Assembly (NCBI RefSeq): GCF_024713975.1
Contig: NC_091113.1
Location: 12,412,501-12,476,500 of the forward strand
Source: Paralichthys olivaceus
Lineage: Eukaryota; Chordata; Actinopteri; Pleuronectiformes; Paralichthyidae
Length of the DNA: 64,000 nucleotides
Reading direction: 5' to 3'
The notes under the pieces were generated by a model, which made no database searches, was not told where the DNA came from, and saw only the letters and a program-made list of their open reading frames with translations. The position numbers were made by a program, and so were the translations under genes. Positions 21,188-32,899 of this stretch are shown piece by piece (positions within the stretch are counted from its first letter, which is position 1; each line of letters starts with the position of its first letter).

Positions 21188-24100
21188 TCAGTCCCAGTGC
21201 AGCTGCAGGTCATGTGAATCCAGGAAGTCAGTTGGGATCCCCAGTGGTGTGAGTGCCCCTGCAGGACCCGGGGGCATGGTGAGGTCCAGCCACTCCATAT
21301 TGTCCAGTGTCGGGTCAGACAGGCCCATGTTGAACGAGGAAGTGGGTGAGGAGGAATCGCAGAAAGACAGGTCTGATGTGTCCATGGGTGAGTAAGGTTG
21401 CTGGTCCATCAGCTGGGCCTGAAGCTCCTCCATCAGACCCTGTGTGCGCAGGTCTGACGCCGGTGACGTTCCAGCCAGCGTCCCCTCAAGGAAGGCCTCC
21501 AGCTGGTTGTCTGTGGCCAGAGAGGAGAGGCTTGGCAGGCAGGGGTCGACAGCGAGGCTCAGGGTGGGTGGAGGGGCCAAATGGACCTGTGGAGGTGGTC
21601 TGGAGAGCACTGTGTTCACAGGCAGGGTGGTGATACTGGCTGTGATGGGGTGGCTCTTACCAAGAGACACTGAGGGGTCCTGCTGGATAAAAGGTGTCAT
21701 TTCTGGACAGGAAACAAAGAACAGGACAAAGAATTAAAACATGGATTAGTATTTGTCTTCAAATTATGGGCATCACTCTTTTTTAAGCATTTAGACCTGA
21801 TTCAACATATGCATGTATATAATTTAATACCAGGTGCAACGTTTTACACGATGTCATCGTCACGAAAAGCGCAAATGTTTTGAATGTTTTTTTTGGGACA
21901 ATGGCAGGAGAGAGATATCGAAGCAGATTACAGCAGAGTTTCATCGATGAAAACAATGATTAAGAAGACTGACCAACCCACTGACCAAGGCTCAGTCAGT
22001 AAGAGAAGTGTTTGAGGAGGAGGAAGAAGGAGGGATGTCGTGAGTTAGGCTTTACTAGTCTTAAAAAATTATCCTGAACTTTAGGAGCCTGAGAAATTAA
22101 AGTTTTTGTAGACCGCAATTTTGTAAGCTGTTCAGAAACGCTTTGCTATAAGAGTGTGTTTTTATACAAGTTTACATTACAATTTACAAGACAGTTAATT
22201 TACAATGGGGACACTATAGAGTTACAGCAGTTTCCCTGAGCCTTGGATGTTATAAACTTTCTCTGTTACCTCCACTCTCTATGAGGATGTCGAACAAGTC
22301 ATCCATTTGCTGGCTGGTTGCCGTAGGAACCTGAGAAGATAGCCAAAAGGGTAAAGAGACTTGAGGCTAGTACACAAAAGAGTGAATTAATTGACAATTC
22401 TGAAAAACAACAAAAAAAAAAAAATGTTTTTATGCTTTTTTGTTTTCTGAAGGACGGAGCAGATGGTTTAACTAACCTGCGAAACATTGTTGATGTGCAT
22501 GTTGCGGCTCTGCTTGACAGCTTCCTCGTAGCGGGGAGGCTCTCTTGATTTGGGAGGCTGACTGATAAGAGAGGTGGGCTGGAGGATGAAGGCAGGCTGG
22601 GGAGAAGGAGACTGGAGGAATGAGAGAGAGTTGGAGAAAATGCAGGCGGGGTTAAGGTCTGAGGTTTGTGAAGCAATTGCTACAAGTTGAGAAATTTGTT
22701 CAAAAAAATAGTAAATCAAAAAGCATCAAACTATTATAGGTTGAACCAAAGTAACCCGCCTCCCTTTTGTAATAACTCAGCTCTGATACCTTATTAAGGG
22801 GTCCATTGGAGATGCGGTGGTTGGGTGAGGCCCGTGGAGAGACCCTGTTCTCTGGGGAGCTTCTGAGGAAATGCTGGGGATTCATCTCAGGCCGACCCTG
22901 GTTCTCTAAACCAGTAGAACTATTGCACACTGTCAGAGTCTGTCAAGACACAGAGAACATCTGATATTAGTCCTTAATGTATCATTTGATTTGATGTCAT
23001 CATAACAACACAGCATAAATAAGACAGAGATAAGAGATAACTGAAGACAAAAAACCCTTCAAATGAAACAAGGCACAATTATATCTGTCAAAAATGTTCT
23101 AATTATAGATAAAAACAAATATAGCTGCTATATTAAGTTTTACAAACACACATCTCTGTAGTGGATGATATAAAAATAATCTCTACAGTCACAATCACAT
23201 CAGATCATGACAGATCAACTATTGATTTTGATAAATGCAAAGCTACACAGCTGAGTGGAGGCCTGACTGACCTGTAGCAGCGGGTTGTGGTTTGGTAACT
23301 GCTGGTTGTGTGCTGTCTCCATCTGAAAGCTCTGCAGCTGAGGAACAGACGTCTGTACCAGGCCTGGATTTGAGACTGCAGCCTGGAGAACAGGCTAAGA
23401 TGTGGAGGGAAGCAAACAGAACCCTGAGTCTACACATCCAGTTCTCCAAATCAAAACTCACTCTACTAAAGCAGTTAAACATGCTATTATGATTTTGACA
23501 CCATACAATATACAACTAACGCAAGGACTCATAGGTTGAAGGCTTCTATCGAAACACTGCTCATTTACTTTGAATAGGGTGACGTTATGCATTAATCAAC
23601 CATATTTTGGTTCTGTTGTGTCAGGTTGCGTCCCGTTCCTTGCACTGCGTACCGTAAGGCCGGCAGTAGAGGCACCAGTCAATCAAATCGTAATTACACA
23701 AATACTTAAGCACACACAGGAGCCAATCAAATCAGAGCGAGCTGGTGAACCTGGTGTGCGTTCATCTGGTTGTGGATTTTGTTTCCTGTGTACTTTTCAT
23801 CAGTATTGCATTGAGGGCTAGCAAGGCACTAAAACTCAAAAGAAACTTATGTTGAATGTCCAAAGTACAAAACTGTTAACGCAATATATACATACGAGTC
23901 CAGCGTCACTCTGATCTTACCTGCAGGCTGACAGTGGTGCTTGGCAGCTGGATTGTAGTAGCGTTGTTCGGTAGTGAGACCGGGAGCAGGATCTGAGTCC
24001 CACCCTGGCCAGTCAGCATTTGGGAAACTCCACCTGTGTGGCTGATGAAGAACTGCTGCAGGCTGGGTGCAGTGGTTTGAGACTGAGTCTGGAGTTTGGG

Positions 24101-27100
24101 ACTTCTCTGTGACTGTGAGAGCAGCTGCGGGCTGGTGCTTACTTGGGGCTGGATCTGCGTGATGAGCTGGGTCGGAGTCTGCAGTTGGAGCGGCTTGCCA
24201 CCAGAAACAGTGACATCCTCCAACTTCACCATGGTCGGGAGGGGGCTTGTGAGAGCAGGGGAGCCCAAGACAGAGTTTTGGATTGTGGCATTAGTGGATG
24301 AACAGTTTGACAGGACCGTACTCTCCATTTTTACGACATTTGAATTCAGGACAGTAGCAACAGGATTCATGGCAGGGACAGAGGTTAGTTTCGGAGATAC
24401 AGAGGTAGACTCGGCACTGCAGCCACCCAGACCTCTCTTCTCCACCTCCAGCTGAGTCTTCAGCTCCTCCACCAACCTCTGCTCGTGCTCCAGCTTCCTC
24501 ATCAACTCCTCTATCTGCCTCTCCTTCTCATGGAGCCTCCTGTCCTTTTCCTCCGGGATGTGAAAAGACAGGAGAGATGAGGACTGTGGACCTGCTGAGC
24601 CAGAGCTCATCACTTGTACTTCGGAATGTGCCACAGACATGCCCACATCCTGCTGGAGGCTGGAGGGCTCAGTGGGGTTGGGTGAGACTGGTGGCGTGGA
24701 TCTCATGCTCTCTAGAGTCACCTGCTGGACTGGAAGGACAATGGTTTGGGTGGTGCAGGTGGTGGTGGCAGTGGTGACGTCCATGGGGGTGGAGGTGGTA
24801 GTGGTCGGTTGAGGAATGCTGGTAGGAGCAGAGGTGCGGAGATTGTCCTGGAATGGCTTAAGTCTCTCTATCAGGTCAGTTTTTGTTCCTGACACAGGAA
24901 GGCCTCGCAGCTTTAGCTCCAGTTTCAGCTCTGCCACCTACAAAGATATGGACATGATCCCATCAGAACTTTAGATAAGTGTTTGGAATATTTATAAGTA
25001 TGTTAATATGTTTGCTATGGAGAATAACACTTTGCTTTATGTATGGATTGAAAAAAAAAAGATTTATTAACCACTGAGCCTTTAGAAACGTAAGCTTTCA
25101 CACTGTTAGTCTTTTACTTTCAGACAGAGCCAGAGTCACCCTTTTTCCAGTCTTTATGCTAAGATAAGCACTGTCTGGATGTAGCTTCATATTTACTGTA
25201 TAGACATGAGACTGGTATCAATCCTCTGCTCTCACTGTCATCGAGAAAGCCAATAAACCTAGATCTGAAAATGTCTAACTATTCCTTTAAAGTGCTGGTG
25301 TGAGAAATTTTTAGCTGTGAAAAATAAATCAAAAAGTTTAAAGATTAAATTTAAGGTGACACTTAACACAAAACAAAACATGTTTTTTTGGTTTCTTTAA
25401 TTACCATGCAGCTTTATATTTATTTCATCTTTGTAATCTAATTTAACAAATGGTAAAAATACAGAATAAAAACCTTTTATTATCCTACGAGTTTCCAAGA
25501 ACTGCCTCTACAATTATTCTGATACAGTTTGGTTTAATCCGCTGAGCAGACCTGTGAAGACTTAAGTGTCAGCCCCTCTCTAAGCCTATTATTATGACAA
25601 TACTTTTTAAACAGCTAGAGCAAGATGTTTTAAGCTACATGTGTGAAAAGTTTGCTGCTACAAAAACAGAAAAATGTTTCCACGGACCTTCATCTCCTCC
25701 AAGTTGGCAGGCAAGACTCCTGGCTTGCGATTGGACAGCGAGTTTGGCCGGGCCGCAGATGTAGGCAGAGGGGGAGGCGGAGGAGCAGTGGGCAGAGACA
25801 CCATGATGGAGGTTGGCAGGCTGCTGCCAGTGCCGCTCTGACCCTCTGCCACAGGTCTACAGAGAGAAAAGAAAAAAAGTTGATTTTTATTAGAGGAAAT
25901 CATTTATACGAGTAAGAAACAGAGAGAGGAAGGGGGGGGGGCGGGGGTATTGTTGTTTAGAGCATTGGAAAGAGAGGAAACACAGAGGAAATCTGCTCCA
26001 ATATGGGCAGACCATCCACCCAGTGCCATGGGCCTCACTAACAAAGCCAGTCAACCAAACACAGTACACAAAGAGCGCGGCCGTGCGGCAGCAGAGAGGC
26101 CTTTTGTGAAAACAGCAGCTGGTGAAACAACATCCTGTTATTCATTAATATGATTAGACATGGAGTAGTTACTGTAAACTAGCTAATGGCCCTGGATTGT
26201 TGAGACTAACAATATTTGGCTCACTTTCAGACAATTTAAAACAAAGAATCATGGAGGTGAGCCAAACTACTACTACCCAGAGCTTGTGATTTAGGTAACG
26301 TAGATCAACCGATAAATCCAAATCTTTGCAGTGGAGCTAATGTTCTTCTTCACCACAATGGTCCACAACAACGGTCACATTACTCAGGCATCGACCCGCC
26401 TATCCATCTCGCACTCCATGTTTCCCCGACTCATGAACAAGACCAAGAGACACTTAAACTCCTTCACTTGGAGCAACATACCTCCCCCCAGAGCAATCCA
26501 CTGTTGGATGAGGCAATAAATAAATATGTTCATGAAAAATACAATACAATTACTTTTTTCCCCTCATTTTGGTGATGGCAGTCATAGTTTGTAGTTGTAG
26601 TGGTTTGTTTACATACTTGAGTGGTGCTGGTAGTATAGTCTGGTAGTTGTAGTGCTGCTGTTGCTGGCTGAGGATCTGCAGCTGGAGGAATAGCTGCTGC
26701 TGCTGCAGTAGTCGGGCATAAGACGAGTCCATGGGTGCTTCACTGACCTCCTGCTTCTGGTCCGGAGGAACATACTGGTGGTATTTCAGCTTCTTCACCC
26801 TGGACTTTGGCTCTTTGCCTTTCTTACTGCGACTCTTCTCTGAGGGTGTCTTCGGCTGGCTTTGCTGTGGTGGGAGGGAAATGTTTTACCATTCGGTTTG
26901 TCCAACAGCATTGAGACATTATTGTGTTCAGAGAGGTGGGAGAAATTGTAGCCCTCACTTTCACCAGTGTTGGGCCTGGTTTCGAGGGAGCAACAGAGAT
27001 GGCTGGGCGAGCGGCCAGAAGCTCACTGGTAGAGATCACTTTCACAAGGTCTGTTGGTGCTTGTGTAGCAACTGGGAGGGCCTGAATTAAAGTCAAAAAC

Positions 27101-29263
27101 ATTTCAGAAAAATACGTAATACTGTTTAGTAACAAGAGTGATTATTTTAAAATTCAATTGAGCTGCATAATGGTAGTAAGGATAAGATATTTTTTAAAAC
27201 AACACACTATGCTGGAAATTCTGTCAACTGATTTTGCAGGATTTTCTGGGAGCCTGGTCTGTGAGCAGCCTGTGATTTGCTTCCCTGGTTGACCACTCTA
27301 AAGAGTTTGGCTTTACCCCATTGCATACAGGTGAACAATCCACCACACAACTACAAGGATTATCTAACCTGAAAAATGGTGCTGGAAAGTGGTGGAGGTG
27401 CTGGAGCAGGAGATGGAGTATCTGGTACTTTGCTCTCCGCTGGTGAGGGGACAGAGGCTTGGGACTCCTGGCTGGCTGGCTGCTCTGGGGACAGAGCATC
27501 GCAGCTGTCTTCATCCAACACCTTAGGGTAATTCACCTGGCCCACTGAAAGACAAATAAAGACAAAGATTGTATTTCGCTCTCTATAATCCCCTGTATTA
27601 TGTTTGTTCAAGCAAAGACTTCCCCCTGCTGTTGTGTGTATTATTGAGGCAAGATCTCTGCTGCCATTTCCCTCACCAATGATGGCTTGTTTAACGCTGG
27701 AATCCACTGGCAGGATGTTCTTCTCCACCAGCTCCATCGGGCCGGGTCTCTGAGCGATCATCTCGTTCAGATTGTCGGCCAGACGGGCCCTCTTCAGCCT
27801 CATCTGGGTGGCCTGCAGTGAGGGCTCTGCTCCAGTCTCTGGGAAATGTCACACAGTGTAAATTGTATATCGTACTGTATAGTGTCAGCTTAAAGATGTT
27901 GTGTTTTCAGTGTTTGAATCTAGAAACACCTCTTATATTTGGCAGCCATGTCCTTAATTGTATGGCGCACCACTGCTAAACATATGTACAGTCGGAAGAA
28001 AGTCTTTATGCTACCTTGCTTTAAAAGACCCACAGGAAACACTACATAAAACATCAGGTCTACATACTGTGAACTAAACAATTATCAGTACCTTGTAGGA
28101 TGTGCATCCTGACCAGCTCTGCTCTCTCTGGACGACTGCGGATCTTGTGCTTCAGGAAATTCTCAGTCTTTAAAAAAAGTTGGGTCAAAACAGTTATTAA
28201 ACTAGCTTAACTGCTGCACGTTCATATTTAGCACTTTCTTTCTTAACTGTGTGACCTTACCCTGGCTCTCTCCAAGCTGCGGATCTGCCCATGGAATGCT
28301 GCTGGGCTCTTGAGAGCTGCAACACATAACATTTTCATCAAAGCACAAGTATATCGTTGACAACAAATGTGATCCAGAGGTAATATGTTTATTTATAATT
28401 TTGTAATTATAAACCTGTCCAGTCCACATTAGCTTTTAAGTGAATGATGGAGAAGTGCTGAGACTCACGTGGCATGATGCCCTGGTCAACCAGCTGCTCT
28501 CGGGTTCGCCTTTGCTGAAGTCTCAACTGCAGGACTGAAAGAAAAAGACAGAAAAAAATGTTTTCAAAAACTAGAATTACCGCACTGTGGTTGTATGCAT
28601 CCTTGAGATATCGTGTTCACAATAATGGAACAGACGGACAACCCAGAAAAAATTAATCCTCTGGCTGTTGCCGGGCTTAAAAAAAAGAAAAGAAAAAAGA
28701 TTTTGTTAAAAAAGGGAAATATATATATGAGGTAGTAAACAAAACAAAAAGGAAACAAAAAAAAAAGGGAAGACAATGAGATCAAACTGAAGATGTAACC
28801 ACACACTAACCACTCCTACTGATGTCTACCTCATATCCTACCAACATCATTTTCATATAATGCACTCAATACTCTGGTCGTTGGATATTTTACCAGTCCA
28901 CCACATTTCTATAAACATTGGTTACACTCAATTGCAGGATAGTGTGATGACTCCACCAGCTATTCATGTGCTGGTATGGTATAGAAAAGCCTTCAGCAAA
29001 CTTTCACTCGAGTCCTATTGTTTAGGATCGGTTTGGCATTTCACTTTTGAGAGCTACTCAGTACAACGTCAGCCCTTCCCCACTCTTACTTTACCAGAGT
29101 TTGACATTTCCTGGTCTGTTATTTAAGGAGCACGAGCCTGCTGTTTTATTGTCTGGAACACTCTGACCCAAAAACAAATCAACTGTACCAGGCAATTTTG
29201 AGAGGCAAAACACTAGATTTGACAATTCTTCATTGAAAGGACTAAAAACGCCTTGACCCTTGA

Positions 29264-29299
<36 letters not shown>

Positions 29300-32200
29300 C
29301 GTTTTCAACGACATTCAGTTGCTATTTTCTTCAAGGGAACAGGATGTTCTATTTTGGTTTCCTTTTAATTGCGTCATATCCAAATTACCCGTGGCTTTGC
29401 CCATCCCTGCTCTAACTTCTGGGGCAAATGACGTATGAAATGACAGCTAGCCAGTTAGCTAGTTGGCTATGTTTTCCTTCCACTGTTTATATTGGTCTGT
29501 TGTAATGGATCGCAATCATTCATTGCTGTTTATTGTGCGTTCTGTTGCACCAAGGCACAAGAAAACCAAGCGACCCAAGAAGATATACAACTCCCCATGC
29601 AGCTTCACCTTGTCATCTTAAAACTATATCTGAATTAATTATATTGATTGATAGACCCCTAGTGGCCGAAGTTGTATACTGTACCTATATTTATTCAATC
29701 TTTTCATTTAAAACTGTTAAAATCAGGGTTATTAATGTAATGATCGAGCTAGTGCCTCCCATAGCTGACTAACCCGCAACATTTCCAGATCTCCAGGACA
29801 CAATAAAAACAAATAAGAGGAGTTCTCACCTGCTCTGAACCTATCGCAGCAGTTGCAGAGCTTCTCTATGTCCATACAGGCCATGCTCTTGTACTACTGC
29901 TGACTTTGATTCCAGTTTGAGAGCCTGTGTATTATTCCCAAACTTAGACACTGACACATAATCAACTGTATGATGCAAATCCACAGCACTGCAACATCTA
30001 TGAATGATATAGAAGCAACACTGGGCCCGTCCTTTATATCTTTTCTATTACTGGTCCACAGCCCCCTCCTCCCACTCTACTCTCACTTCCCTCACTCACT
30101 CAGCTCTGTTTATGATGGTACATTTTCTGGCTGTGGATGATCTATGCCGCCAGATGTGAAGGACTACACTGGTTCCTTGTAGTGTGGGAGCAACACAGGT
30201 AATTCAGAGCTTTGTATGTGAATTTGTAAGGGAGCTTACAACAAAGTAAATTAAGTATAACGTGATCATTTGATAAATAAAACATGGCTCATGGGTAAAG
30301 ATACTTCTCCATTCACAGGAAGTGACACATAGCTGAAAAAAACAAATCTCTTGCTCTGACAGGAAATAGCTCATCTGAATGACTTTGTTGTCCATTCATT
30401 ATCAACACAGATATGCTGATGTGTTACACATTAACTGAGGACTTGTATCTCCCAGGGTGCGACCACTGATTAAATGATCTTTTGTCACAGAGATCTTTGC
30501 CTCCAAAAAACTGCTGAGGTGAAACATATAAAGAAAATCTATCTGCATGTCTGAAAGCATCTATATGGTAGAATTTGGTATTCAAGGGAAAGTGGGTAAA
30601 CAACCCTGAAAGCTGTGATCAGTTTGAGCCTCAGCTACACTTAGTAAAAAGTTGAGAAAGGTATTCAGCGGAGACATGTTTGTTCAAGGTGACTCATATA
30701 GAAACTTCCAGTCAGTGGCATTCTCCTCGATTCCTACAGGAAGCACTGTCCTGCCTTACAAACACAAGTTGACCTTTGACCTCAGCAGGCTGTGGAGAGT
30801 AGTGAATGATATGACACGCACACATCAGACCGGTTGGCAGGTGGGTCCACATAGGGAACGCAGGCTTGAATATAAATGACAGAGAGGGAGACTTAACCCC
30901 CCTCCAACCAAAGATAAGTGATGAAAAGCGTCAAACAAAAAAACAGTAGTATCAGAATACCAACCAGGAATCTCACCATAGTCAACGCTTTCTGAAATAA
31001 ATTCAGTCAATTCTTGTAGAGAGTTAGAAGAAATTGTTAAACGTTTAGGATTAATTACTCAACTAAAAAGAAAGTCACTAGCATTTTCTATTTTCTCTTT
31101 CCTAAAACATCTTCACAGGTTTTCCCTGCTGTCACTGACCTTAGTTTTACAGACTACCACATACTGATCAGACTCTCAGTCCCTGTCACTACAAACTCAG
31201 TCCTGAATCTCATCATCTTCCTGTTGTCAGAGCAGCTCTTCTTCGCTTCCGCCATACTTTCTGAGCCTCCTGCCCCACACAACCAGAGTGGTCCTCTACT
31301 CTTGTCATGATGGGTGACAGATTGACACCTGCATGTCAAAACCAACATGGCAGAAGTGGCTCTGGTGTTAGCGAAGTGCTAGGGATGGCTTAGCCGGTGG
31401 AAAGTATGAGGTTTGTGTGTCTTCTCACTGGAGGGGAAATGACAAACGCTGAGATGACGTGTGGGTGCTACTACTGTTGACATTCCACAGAAATTTTCCG
31501 CAGTCAAGATGTGTTGCTGGGCTCTCCTGCAGAGCGCAGCAGACAGTGCACAACAAGTAGGAATTTGCATGTTTAATCTGGCCTGGAACAGCTCTGGCTT
31601 AATGCGCTGTGTTTGGTGACTGTATCGGAAAAATACATGAGCGCAGTGATAAGTATCAGTATGCCATCTAAGCCATGATTAGGATATGTAGTAGAAATGA
31701 AGTAGAACGTGTAGATTTGCACAAATCACACATAAGTCCTTCAAAGTTCAATTCTCCATTCACAGGAGGTGACACATCATAGTTTACAAGACCACTGATT
31801 AAAACATAATTTTTTGACATAAAGAACTTTGCAAAAAACATACCACTGCAGAGGATTAAACATTTCAAGAAAATCTACACCGACTCCCGTTCAATCAATA
31901 AATCCAGAGAACTGGAGCAGCTATATAGTAGAATTTGGTATTCAAGGGAAAGTGGGTATACAACCCTGAAAGTTACGATCAGTTTTGGCCCCAGCTGCAC
32001 TACAGCAGCAGACACTGCACAAAAAGTAGGTATTTTGCATGTTTAATCTGGAACAGCACTGGCTTAATGCCCTGCATTTGGTGACTGTATCCGAAGGTTT
32101 TTCTGAGCGCAGTGATCAGTATCAGTACACCATCTGAGCCATTTTTGGGAACTGGCAAATGCAAGCGCAACTCTAACCCTCTTCTTAAGTCTGGTAATGA

Positions 32201-32808
32201 CGTACCCATCCATCAGTGCCTGGCTCAGTCCATTGTGAATGCATAAAACAACAGCAGCGTTGTGAGGGTGATGAGAAGCACACAGGCTGGTTAACAGGAT
32301 GACGGAAATTTGGGTTTGAGGAGAAGCTGATGGATGAAGTTTCAGGAGCTGCGGACCAATGGTTTTTGCTTCATTTGGAACTCATTAGGGAGTATATGCA
32401 CTCGCATTAATAAAAACTGTGTAGGCCATCTATGCATGAAGGGCATTTGAGGCTAAACTGGGCGGATACACGTCACCAAGCTGGAAAAGTTGTAAAAAAA
32501 GACAAATATGATGTAATTACAAATCATACTTTTTTCAGCAATATGCTGGTGGGAGTGGAGCCAACTTGAGAGAGGAGGTAAATACCTACATATTTTTTTC
32601 CCCAGCCGGAAAGGTCTGTTTTTGTGTCTTCTTCTATGTACTCACCATTTTTGCGTTCACTGAGCGGAGGTAGGTTCTGTGCAGGCTGCAGCGTTAGCTC
32701 CTCCAGCTCATGGGTCACCGCCTCACTCTGGGGACTGGGCACGAGCAGACCCAACATCCCACAATCCCCCTCTGCGCCAAGCTGCCACTGAGAAGCCTGG
32801 GGCTCCAT
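21188..32808 (-). CDS. mrtfb: myocardin-related transcription factor B
   Basis: SRF coactivator that senses G-actin. Coding exons in transcript order: 32646-32808, 28469-28534, 28261-28316, 28092-28167, 27677-27838, 27369-27544, 26959-27081, 26617-26864, 25688-25856, 23921-24937, 23272-23382, 22790-22939, 22477-22611, 22270-22330, 21188-21702. The frame closes at 1075 aa, near the human length. Three RPEL actin-binding motifs lie at about residues 55-77 (LQQRRTREQLVDQGIMP), 97-118 (RSRPERAELVRMHIL) and 135-165 (AQRPGPMELVEKNILP). A basic region (KSRVKKLKYHQYVPPDQ) and a Q-rich box sit at 275-357, the SAP domain at about 405-440 (LKLRGLPVSGTKTDLIERL), a leucine zipper at about 540-582, and a C-terminal activation region containing DNMEWLDLTMP, ending HDLQLHWD. 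The N-terminal PSPQSEAV and the linkage to ercc4 favour MRTFB over MRTFA. Confidence 0.95.
25125..25285. repeat. teleost interspersed repeat in an mrtfb intron
   Basis: CAGAGCCAGAGTCACC, TTATGCTAAGATAAGCA, GTAGCTTCATATTTACTGTA, AGACATGAGACTGGTATCAA and the end CTAACTATTCCTTTAAAG match, in order, the family represented at 9115-9270 and 59040-59130. Confidence 0.6.
29830..29884 (-). CDS. mrtfb: alternative first coding exon of mrtfb
   Basis: An ATG at 29884 opens a frame reading MACMDIEKLCNCCDRFRA, then a consensus donor (GCAG|GTGAGAAC). It leaves one base over, exactly like the upstream exon 32646-32808. Either exon therefore joins in frame to the exon at 28534 (VLQLRLQQRR). The product would be 1039 aa, lacking the first 54 residues of the long form but keeping all three RPEL motifs. 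The Cys-rich short N-terminus (five Cys in 18 residues counting the splice) is unlike the acidic long one. That vertebrate MRTF genes use alternative 5' exons is known; use of this exon here is inferred. Confidence 0.6.
30005..30045 (-). promoter_or_regulatory. mrtfb: TATA box of the internal mrtfb promoter
   Basis: The minus strand reads GATATAAAGG, with TATAAA at 30038-30033. Initiation about 25-30 bp downstream would give a 5' UTR of about 120 nt before the ATG at 29884. The region is not CpG-rich, unlike the distal promoter, suggesting a tissue-restricted start. Confidence 0.45.
30290..30660. repeat. locally duplicated module A
   Basis: It shares CTCCATTCACAGGAAGTGACACAT, ACCACTGATTAAA and an 80-bp block starting at 30562 (TAGAATTTGGTATTCAAGGG) with 31740-32001. 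In the 80-bp block about nine of ten bases agree. Confidence 0.75.
31530..32150. repeat. locally duplicated modules C, B and C'
   Basis: Module C (31533-31675) and module C' (32003-32141) both run GCAGACA-TGCACAA-AAGTAGG, GCATGTTTAATCTGG, GTGACTGTATC, GAGCGCAGTGAT. Module B (31740-32001) between them is a copy of module A at 30290-30660. The order A...C-B-C' implies at least two duplication steps. Confidence 0.75.
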
Positions 32809-32899
32809 CCCGCCTCAGGAGAGGTGCGGGTTGATGAGGGTCCCAGACAAGCAACAGGGGTGTAAGTCTCCGTCCCTTTATGTTACGTCTCGCTGCTAC

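Noticed and set aside
21346..21737. Plus-strand frames opposite the last mrtfb exon
   Set aside because: They are the antisense shadow of the GC-rich activation domain exon. The minus-strand frame matches MRTFB.
27360..27803. Single long mrtfb frame reading through an intron
   Set aside because: The frame is open across 27545-27676, but strong splice sites on both sides and the protein pattern (AII followed by VGQ, as in human) show this piece is an intron. Retention in some transcripts is possible.
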